Shown: positions 1-6,000 of the stretch, in pieces
Numbering within the stretch: position 1 is the first letter of the stretch
Layout: each line of letters begins with the position of its first letter
Position numbers and translations under genes: made by a program
The notes under the pieces: model-generated
Told to the model about the DNA's origin: nothing
The model's input: the letters and a program-made list of their open reading frames with translations, nothing else
Database searches by the model: none
From: Deltaproteobacteria bacterium
GTDB taxonomy: Bacteria; Desulfobacterota; Desulfarculia; Adiutricales; Adiutricaceae
DNA length: 7,766 bases
Assembly (NCBI GenBank): GCA_031278835.1
Contig: JAITJP010000026.1
Location: 1 to 7,766 of the forward strand
Reading direction: 5' to 3'

Positions 1-16
1 TACAAAAAGGAGGTCG

Positions 17-160
17 CTAAAAAGTCAATTTCATACCTTGGTTTTAAGAAAGGATAAGTTCACCGCGAAAAAGTCAATTTCATCGCTTGATATTAGAAAA
101 GATAAGTTCACCACTAAAAGTCAATTTCATTCAATGATATTAGAAAAGATAAGTTCACCA
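17..160. repeat. Three ~48-bp direct repeats, possibly a mobile-element end
   Basis: Two conserved blocks alternate. Block A (GTCAATTTCAT) is at 24-34, 73-83 and 120-130. Block B (GATAAGTTCACC) is at 53-64, 101-112 and 148-159. The period is 47-49 bp, and the DNA between blocks is partly conserved (GATATTAGAAAA in copies 2 and 3). Two degenerate copies may follow, since CTAAAA recurs at 161 and 211 and CTTGGTATTTA near 228-238 resembles CTTGGTTTTAA of copy 1. The segment is AT-rich and has no GGCC, unlike the rest of the window, which suggests foreign origin. Arrays of short repeats near an end are typical of IS21-family transposons, where the transposase binds them. That assignment is inference, because no transposase gene is in the window and no element boundary can be fixed. 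Confidence 0.7.
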
Positions 161-274
161 CTAAAAATGAATCAATCAAAGATTATTTTTCCGAAAAGTT
201 CGGTCTATTACTAAAATCAATCACGATCTTGGTATTTACGAACACAAATCGCCAAACAAAACAAAATTCAACCT

Positions 275-312
275 AAAAAAAGAAAAAAAAGAAAGGTCCA
301 GCCCTGGGAACC
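275..312 (-). terminator. Probable intrinsic terminator after rsmH
   Basis: Read on the minus strand, 13 nt after the rsmH stop codon, GGT-TC-CCA / GGGC loop / TGG-ACC forms a 6-bp stem with a 2-nt bulge (plus 295-312). A long T-rich tract follows (A-rich at 275-294 on the plus strand, broken by two G). The stem is short, but the tract and position fit the end of the mraZ-rsmH unit. If correct, the operon ends here instead of continuing into ftsL. Confidence 0.45.
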
Positions 313-325
313 ATCAGCCAAACCA

Positions 326-1510
326 TCAAACGGCCTGGGCCGCCCGGAGTTTGGCTGATCGGGATCGGGGATTTTGGTTTATCTCCGCTTCGGTTGGGAT
401 GAGAGCCTTTTTGTGAAGCAACCGATACGGGCTTTGGGGTTTGGGGGCCTCCTTAAGATGGTCCAGGGTGACCGGGCCATCTTGTTTGGCCTTATGAAAA
501 TGGCCTTTTTTGGACTTGGGTCCGCCAAAAGCCGGCTTAATCAAATTTTTATGACCAGTAATGGGCTCATTTTCTGGAAGGCTCTGGCCCCGCAGGGCTA
601 GTTTAACCAAGCGATCCTCCAATGAGTGAAAGCTTATGATGACCATTATGCCACCTAGAGTTAGGCAGCTTCTGGCCTGGGTCAAAAATTTTTCTAAAGT
701 CTCCAATTCACCGTTAACGGCTAGCCTTAAGGCCATAAAAACTTTGGTGGCCGGATGGATCTTGGCTTTTGGCCCGGGCCGGTAAAGGGCTTTTTCCACC
801 AAGGCGGCCAGTTCCAGGGTATTGGCTAGGGGCTCTTGGTCGCGCCTTTGGACGATTAATCTGGCCAGTTTCTTGGCCGAGCCTTCTTGGCCGTAGCGCC
901 AAAAAATTTCGGCCAGTTTGGCTTCCGGATAGCCGTTGATGATTTGACCGGCCGTCAGGGGCAATCTGGGATCCAAGCGCATGTCCAGGGGTCCGGCCTG
1001 GGCAAAGGAAAAACCCCTGGTTTGGTCAAATAGTTGCCGGGAATTAAAGCCCAGGTCCAGCACCAAGCCGTCGGCCGGGCCCAAGCCCTTTGCCCGTAAG
1101 TACTGGCCCAGCTCGGCAAAACTTAGTCTTTCCAAGGACAGCCTGGCATCACCGCCGCCCCAGGCCTGGGCCCATTTTAAGGACTCGGGATCGATGTCCA
1201 AGGCCAAAAGGCGGCCCTTTTCGCCCAGGCGCTCCAAGATGGCCCTGGAGTGACCGCCGCCGCCCAGAGTGCCGTCCACGTAAAAACCATCACTTTTAAC
1301 CCGTAAACACTCCATGGTTTGCTCAACCATGACCGGGAGGTGCCCAAAGGCCTTAGACCAACTAAGGCTGTCCTGGTCACCCGAGAAAGGTTCTTCCAAA
1401 CGGCTGGCCAGGAGATCTTCAAGCGGTCTTGAGCCGGCTAGCCCGTTTGACTGATCTCTTGGGCCCCGGCCTGGCTTTTTAAGGGCTTTGCTTAAAGACT
1501 TTTTGGGCAT
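326..1510 (-). CDS. rsmH: 16S rRNA (cytosine(1402)-N4)-methyltransferase RsmH (MraW)
   Basis: RsmH uses S-adenosylmethionine to methylate N4 of C1402 in 16S rRNA at the ribosomal P site, in the cytoplasm. The 394-aa product has the family signatures in order: GHLPVMVEQ (56-64), the SAM loop DGTLGGGGHS (79-88), LLALDIDPE (101-109), LDLGFNSRQL (151-160, DLGVSSPQL in E. coli), RGFSF and GPLDMR (165-178), HPATKVFMALR (252-262), ISFHSLEDR (292-300), and NPRSRSAKLR near the C terminus (380-389). It is longer than the usual ~310 aa. About 55 basic, Ser/Pro-rich residues precede the first conserved block, and a Lys/His-rich insert separates SFHSLEDR from NPRSRS. No internal Met offers a shorter start before the core; the ATG is preceded by a modest AAGGG. 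It begins 17 nt after mraZ, the conserved dcw order, so co-transcription is likely. Function is very secure; the role of the extensions is unknown. Confidence 0.96.
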   Translation of the reverse strand: MPKKSLSKALKKPGRGPRDQSNGLAGSRPLEDLLASRLEEPFSGDQDSLSWSKAFGHLPVMVEQTMECLRVKSDGFYVDGTLGGGGHSRAILERLGEKGRLLALDIDPESLKWAQAWGGGDARLSLERLSFAELGQYLRAKGLGPADGLVLDLGFNSRQLFDQTRGFSFAQAGPLDMRLDPRLPLTAGQIINGYPEAKLAEIFWRYGQEGSAKKLARLIVQRRDQEPLANTLELAALVEKALYRPGPKAKIHPATKVFMALRLAVNGELETLEKFLTQARSCLTLGGIMVIISFHSLEDRLVKLALRGQSLPENEPITGHKNLIKPAFGGPKSKKGHFHKAKQDGPVTLDHLKEAPKPQSPYRLLHKKALIPTEAEINQNPRSRSAKLRAAQAV

Positions 1511-1527
1511 TTTCCCTTAAGGCGGCC

Positions 1528-2034
1528 TTAGTACTCAGGCAGCCTAACCTCTTCGAAGACCTGGCCCTCGGGCCTGGCCCTTTCGATTCCGCTTTCGCCC
1601 CAGCTGGGGCTTTCGCTGTTTTCGTATTCTTCCAAATTGGCCGGGTTCCAGATCTCCATTTTTTCGGCCACGCCTATGACCAAGACTTCGTTCTTGAGTT
1701 GGGCCCTTTCCCGAAAATGGCTGGGGATGGTGACCCGGCCGGTCCGATCGACGGTGACCTGCTCGATATTGGAAAAAAACAGCCTCTGGCCCTTTAGCAT
1801 GACCGTGGTATTGGGAAAGCGCTTTTCGTCCTTCCAGCTCTGGCAGAGTTCTTCCCAGCGCTCACTGGGATAAACGCTGACGAATTTGGTGCCAGGGTAA
1901 CTGCCCAAGTAGACCGAGCTGGGGTCTCTTGAAAGGGTCAGAAGGGTCCGAAACTGACTGGGCAGTATGAGACGGCCCTTTTCGTCAATGACGTGGGGCT
2001 GACGACCTTTAAATGTGACGGAGACGGCGGGCAT
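1528..2034 (-). CDS. mraZ: Transcriptional regulator MraZ
   Basis: MraZ is a DNA-binding protein with two AbrB-like motifs. It forms rings and controls the dcw operon by binding tandem G-rich boxes in its own upstream region. Both signature motifs are present: VIDEKGRLILPSQFR (residues 15-29 of the 168-aa form) and VDRTGRVTIPSHFR (95-108). The family FxG element appears as TFKG before the first motif, and EIWNP occupies the position of EIWD in E. coli. A polar ~25-residue tail makes it slightly longer than the usual 140-155 aa. I chose the ATG at 2032-2034 because it sits closest to the FKG element. An in-frame TTG at 2068-2070 would add 12 residues and has an AGG 6 nt upstream, so the start is not settled. 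It is first in a likely operon with rsmH, and matching operator boxes lie upstream at 2238-2262. Confidence 0.95.
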   Translation of the reverse strand: MPAVSVTFKGRQPHVIDEKGRLILPSQFRTLLTLSRDPSSVYLGSYPGTKFVSVYPSERWEELCQSWKDEKRFPNTTVMLKGQRLFFSNIEQVTVDRTGRVTIPSHFRERAQLKNEVLVIGVAEKMEIWNPANLEEYENSESPSWGESGIERARPEGQVFEEVRLPEY

Positions 2035-2169
2035 GGGCTTGGTCTTTTTTTTAGGCCAGTAATTGGCCAAAAACTACCTAAGATGGGGCGATTATTGTCT
2101 TTTTCACCACGGGTTCTCTTTTCTCTCGCGGCTTTTAGAAGCTCGAATCGAAAAAAAACACGTAAGCTG

Positions 2170-2198
2170 AGTTTAACCCGGGGGTCCCCTCTCGTCAA
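2170..2198 (-). promoter_or_regulatory. Sigma70-type promoter for mraZ-rsmH
   Basis: On the minus strand, TTGACG (-35, plus 2193-2198; 5/6 match to TTGACA) and TAAACT (-10, plus 2170-2175; 4/6 match to TATAAT) are separated by exactly 17 bp. A T-rich run lies just upstream of the -35, as in UP elements. Transcription would start near 2163, giving a leader of about 130 nt to the ATG of mraZ. Prediction from sequence only. Confidence 0.6.
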
Positions 2199-2237
2199 GA
2201 AAAAAAACAGCCTTTGACCTATAATTTTACTTGGACA

Positions 2238-2262
2238 CCCCACCAGTCCCCTCCAATCCCCA
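2238..2262 (-). promoter_or_regulatory. MraZ operator: three G-rich boxes at 10-bp spacing
   Basis: Reading the minus strand, TGGGG (2258-2262), AGGGG (2248-2252) and TGGGG (2238-2242) are each separated by five bases. The E. coli MraZ operator is known to consist of TGGGN direct repeats separated by 5 nt. Further TGGGC motifs lie upstream at 2265-2269, 2280-2284 and 2299-2303, but out of the 10-bp phase. The boxes lie upstream of mraZ, facing it, so autoregulation of mraZ-rsmH is the natural reading. They lie ~40 bp upstream of the -35 of the best promoter, whereas in E. coli they lie between promoter and gene. Confidence 0.8.
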
Positions 2263-2368
2263 CAGCCCAACACCAATCAGCCCATGGCCAATCTTCCAGC
2301 CCACAAGATGTTGTGAAAAATAAATTTTTAAAATTTTTTTCAGCCCGGCCCGGCCCTCTCGGACAATA

Positions 2369-2393
2369 ATAACGGATTTTTAAAATCCATTAT
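2369..2393. repeat. AT-rich inverted repeat
   Basis: ATAACGGATTTT and AAAATCCATTAT are 12-base arms around a single central T, with one C-A mismatch. Without a T tract or flanking gene it is not an obvious terminator. A protein-binding dyad or DNA cruciform is possible, and no role can be assigned. Confidence 0.5.
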
Positions 2394-2515
2394 CATTTAT
2401 ATTATTTCACCAGGGCAGCCCCCAAGTCCAACCCAGCCGCCCGTTAATTTTTGGTTTTTTTCAAAAAGCCCGGCCGGACTTGGCCAAAGAATTTTAAGAT
2501 TAGCCAATAAAAACC

Positions 2516-2584
2516 TAGGCTTAAACCTATTTGGTCAAACTTGACCACCGGGTCAAGTTTAACCAAACAACGGTTAAAGGCCTA
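2516..2584. repeat. Large near-perfect hairpin / inverted repeat
   Basis: The inner arms 2530-2546 and 2551-2567 are 17 bases each with one mismatch, closing a 4-base loop (ACCG). Outside a 2 x 4-nt internal loop, outer arms 2516-2527 and 2572-2584 pair again with one A-A mismatch and one bulged G. The fold spans 69 nt with about 27 pairs. No strong T tract follows on the plus strand; five T (GGTTTTTATT) follow on the minus strand. No gene ends next to it. It could be a remnant of a small inverted-repeat element, a structured RNA or a terminator. Confidence 0.65.
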
Positions 2585-2720
2585 AATATTCTTTAAAAGC
2601 AAAAATTTTACTGTCTTATAAAAAAAAATATTATTTTTTTTCATAATTTCAACATCTAACAAAAAAAAAATCACTAAAACAAGTTTATACAACATGCTTT
2701 AGCGACTTTTAGAATTAAAA

Positions 2721-2767
2721 ATCAAAAAATTGTACCAGCCCGGCCATGATGGCCGGCCCCGGTACAA
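2721..2767 (-). terminator. Second intrinsic terminator (minus strand)
   Basis: The stem TTGTACC / GGTACAA (2730-2736 with 2761-2767) encloses an inner CCGGCC / GGCCGG stem (2740-2745 with 2751-2756) and a 5-base loop. On the minus strand the hairpin runs directly into six T then GATTTTT. On the plus strand no T tract follows, so it acts on leftward transcripts only. The only gene to its right already has its own terminator 230 bp away, so this is either a backup or the 3' end of a small RNA. Confidence 0.65.
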
Positions 2768-2996
2768 GCGAAAAAAAAAGCTCTGCCCCCCTGGCCAATG
2801 GCCCCGTAAACGGCCAAATTAGCCCCCTAGAGGCCTTTGGCCAGTGACCTGGCTACCACCCTAGCGGCCCAGTGGTCAAAAGGCTCCTAGACCCCAATAG
2901 GGCCGTTTAAAGGGCAAGTCCCGAAAAACCCGGCCCGCTCTGGCCCACTCTGGTAACTTACTGATGGGCTTGGATTTTTAACCAGGCCAATTAGCG

Positions 2997-3029
2997 AAAA
3001 AAAAGCCTGACCCCGGGTCAGGCTTTTTT
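2997..3029 (-). terminator. Strong intrinsic terminator of the giant ATPase gene
   Basis: GCCTGACCC / GGGTCAGGC (3005-3013 and 3015-3023) are perfect 9-base arms around one C. Eight A precede them and six T follow on the plus strand, so the structure works in both directions. It begins one base past the TAG stop codon. Pairing continues into an outer GGCCAATTAGC / GCTAATTGGCC pair (2985-2995 and 3030-3040), which places the stop codon inside the extended hairpin. Confidence 0.92.
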
Positions 3030-3030
3030 G

Positions 3031-6000
3031 CTAATTGGCCGCTTGGATTTGGTCTGGCTGGACCAGGCGGAGGCTATCTCGGCTTTTCATGGCCTTGGCC
3101 ACGGTCATCATGAGTTTGATGCGGTTTAGTTGATTCACTTCCGAGGCCCCGGGATCGTAGTCAACGGCGGCCAGGTTGGCCTCGGGGTAGCGGCGTTTGA
3201 GTTCTTTGACCACGCCCTTACCGGTGATGTGGTTAGGCAGGCAGCCAAAGGGTTGTAGGCAGAGGATGTTGTTTATGCCGTGTTCCAACATCAGGACCAT
3301 GTCCGCGGCCAGGTACCAACCCTCGCCGCTTTGGTTACCCAGGGAAACCAGGCCTTCCCCGGCTTGTTTAAGTTCCTTAAATGAGTTTAGGTGGCCAAAG
3401 CGGGGGTGCTTGGCCAGGGCTTTTCGCAGGGATGAGCGATATTTTTCAATAAAACCAATCAAAAAACCATTGATCCATTTGGTTATCCGGCTTCCGGTCA
3501 AAAAATCTCGACGGTAAACTTCGTCGTAAAGGCAGTAAAGAAAAAAATCGGTCAATTCCGGCAAAACGGCTTGGCCGCCTTCGGACTCCAGGATGGCCAC
3601 GACTTGGTTATTGGCCTCAGGGTGAAAGTTAATCAAAATCTCCCCAACCACGCCCACCTGGGGCCGATCGGGGGGAAAAAGATCCAGGGCGGCGAAATCA
3701 TCGGCCATGGCCTCGATATTGGCCTTAAAAGCGTTTTTGTCGCCAATGGTCACGGCCAAAGTGGCCTTGGCCACCCATTTTTCGAAAAGGGCCTCGGCCG
3801 CGCCCGGGCTTTTTTCATAGGGCCGGCTGGCCAGTAACAGCCTTTGGAGCATGTCCCCGGTCAGTAAGCCCATCAAAACCCGGCGCCAGGCCGAGCGATC
3901 GATGTGAAAACCTGGGCCCTGGGTCTGGCCGGACAGAGAGAGCGGCCAAACCGGCACCTGGCCCAGATCGCTGTCGGCTAGGGCTTTTCGCAAAAAGGCC
4001 ACGTAATTGGAGGCCCGGCAACCGCCGCCGGTTTGGCTCATTAAAACGGCCACCCGGTCTTTGGGAAAATCGCCTTTCTTAAGTTCATGAATTATCTGCC
4101 CGATGGAGACCAGGGCCGGAAAACAGGCGTCATTGTTTACGTATCTAAGTCCTTCCTCAACGGCCTCTCTCTCCAATTTCTGGATAAGCCGTATGTCATA
4201 GCCCATGGGCGACAGGGCCGGGGCCAGGAACCTAAAATGTATTGGCGACATCTGGGGGCACAGGAGTACGTACTCATTTTCTTTGCCAAGGTCCATGGTG
4301 ACTGGTTTATATTCGTAAACGGCCGGGGTGGAGTTTTTGGTTTTTTGCCGGCCCCTTTCCCGGACGGCGGCGATCAGGGATCTGACCCTAATCCGGGCCG
4401 CCCCGAGATTGGCCCCCTCGTCAATTTTCAGGAGCGTATAGACCTTGCCGGCTTCCTTGATTATCTCGGCCACCTGATCGGTGGTGACGGCGTCCAGGCC
4501 GCAACCAAAGGAGTTTAGTTGAACCAGTTCCAATTCTTCGTAGGTGGAGCAGACCACGGCCGCCCGGTAAAGCCGGGAATGGGGGATCCATTGATCCCTA
4601 ACCCGAAGCGACAAATTGGCTGGGGCCAAGTGATCGATGGAATCGGCCGAGAGAACGCCCAGGCCGTTGGCCGTGATCAGATCGGGGATGCCGTGGTGGA
4701 TCTCCGGATCGAGATGATAGGGGTGACCGGCCAGGATAACCGCCCGGCGGTTGGTTTTGATTATTTGAGCCAAGGCCCTTTCCCCGGCCTGACGAACGTG
4801 CTCGCGGTAGAGCCTTTGTTCCTTGATGGCCCCTTTGATGGCCTGTTTCAGTTCGGCCTTGCCAAGGCCCAAATGGCCTAATTCTTGGGCCAGTCTTTCG
4901 GCCAGTCGGCCCGGTTTGGCGGCCAGGTCAACGAAGGGGGTTAAAAACCTGATCCCGCTGTCGGCGATGGCGTCAAGGTTTAGGCGGATTAGCTCAGGGT
5001 AACTCCCAACCAAGGGGCAATTGTAGCGATCGACCGTGCCGTATATGGTCGGCAGTTCCCTGGGCGTGGCCGGAAAGAAAATAAAATCAGGCCGGGAATT
5101 AAGCAAAGCCAGGATGTGACCGTGGACCAGCTTGGCCGGATAGCAGACCGTTTGGGAGGGAATCGTGTCCAAGGCCGAATTAAAGATCTCCTTGGAAGAC
5201 GGGGGCGACAGTTCAACCCTAAAACCCAGATTGTGAAAAAGGGTGAACCAGAAAGGATAGGTCTCGTACAGGCCCAGGGCCCTGGGTATGCCCACCCGGC
5301 CTCGACAAGAGGAAGCCGCTCTGGGGGCGTAGACCTCAAAAAGCCGGTAATGGTTCCAAGAAAAAAGATTGGGCAATCTATCGAAATCAGCCAATTGCCG
5401 CAGCCCGCCTAGGGTTGGCAGCTTGGAAAGACTTTCCGAGATGTCTCCCAGGTGGGCTTTGTTGGCCAAGGCGTCAATGCGATCGGCGGTGGGACTTTTG
5501 GTCGGGGCGCCTCGCTCGCAGCGGTTTCCGGAAACAAAGCGCCTTCCGTCGGAAAAGCTGTTGACCGTAAGTAGGCAGCGGTTTTCGCACTTGCGGCAGC
5601 GAAGGTTTTTGGTGGTCACGGAAAAACCAGCCAAATCATCCGCGGAAATAATGGTCGAGGCTTTTTGCTCGTCTCGATGGTCTTCCAAGGCGATTAGGGC
5701 CGCCCCAAAAGCGCCCATCAGCCCGGCGATGTCTGGCCTGACCACCTCCCGGCCGATGGACCTTTCAAAGGATCTTAAAACGGCGTCATTAAAAAAAGTC
5801 CCGCCCTGAACCACGACCCGATCGCCTAGATCCTCGGGCCGGCTGATTCGAATGACTTTGTAAAGGGCGTTTCTAACCACCGAGTAAGAAAGTCCGGCCG
5901 AGATGTCCCCGACTTGGGCCCCTTCTTTCTGGGCTTGCTTGACCTTGGAATTCATGAAAACCGTGCAGCGGCTACCCAAATCCACGGGACGATTGGCCAA

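Larger units (their letters stand above)
1..325. other. Left-edge non-coding region
   Basis: This region lies downstream of rsmH and contains no gene I can support. It holds the ~48-bp repeats (17-160), possible degenerate copies to about 257, and the probable rsmH terminator (275-312). A perfect anti-SD complement, AAGGAGGT, is at 7-14 on the plus strand, but no start codon follows at a usable distance. One plus-strand frame is open from base 2 to about 211. It runs through repeats whose period is not a multiple of three and gives a low-complexity, Lys/Ser-rich translation, so it is probably chance. The next dcw genes expected after rsmH (ftsL, ftsI, murE) are not here. Confidence 0.6.
2071..2996. 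other. Long intergenic region between the giant ATPase gene and mraZ
   Basis: No credible coding region is visible on either strand. Right to left it holds: a GC-rich, GGCC-saturated stretch (2731-2996) with many small inverted repeats and a minus-strand terminator at its left end; an AT-rich island (~2585-2730) with A and T runs of 8-10; a large hairpin (2516-2584); a smaller AT-rich inverted repeat (2369-2393, 12-bp arms, one mismatch); a CACAA/TTGTG dyad (2302-2315); and the mraZ control region (2170-2262). The abrupt composition changes suggest a composite origin. Confidence 0.6.

Noticed and set aside
7..14. Perfect Shine-Dalgarno-like AAGGAGGT on the plus strand
   Set aside because: No ATG, GTG or TTG follows within a usable distance.
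17..160. CRISPR array
   Set aside because: The copies share two separated blocks and similar sequence between them, not identical repeats with unique spacers; no cas genes.
2..211. Open plus-strand frame through the left-edge repeats
   Set aside because: Repeat periods of 47-50 bp shift the frame between copies, there is no start with a ribosome site, and the translation is low-complexity. It could only be the tail of a gene outside the window.
374..601. Plus-strand ORF opposite rsmH
   Set aside because: Shadow of rsmH, which has full family signatures on the other strand.
1938..2276. 112-codon minus-strand ORF overlapping the 5' part of mraZ and its control region
   Set aside because: Different frame from mraZ, no recognisable motif, and it runs across the operator and promoter.
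2585..2730. Replication origin
   Set aside because: AT-rich, but no cluster of DnaA boxes and no origin-linked genes.
4087..4881. Plus-strand ORFs of 143 and 120 codons within the giant gene
   Set aside because: Antisense to conserved parts of the ATPase fusion; long shadows are expected in GGCC-rich coding DNA.
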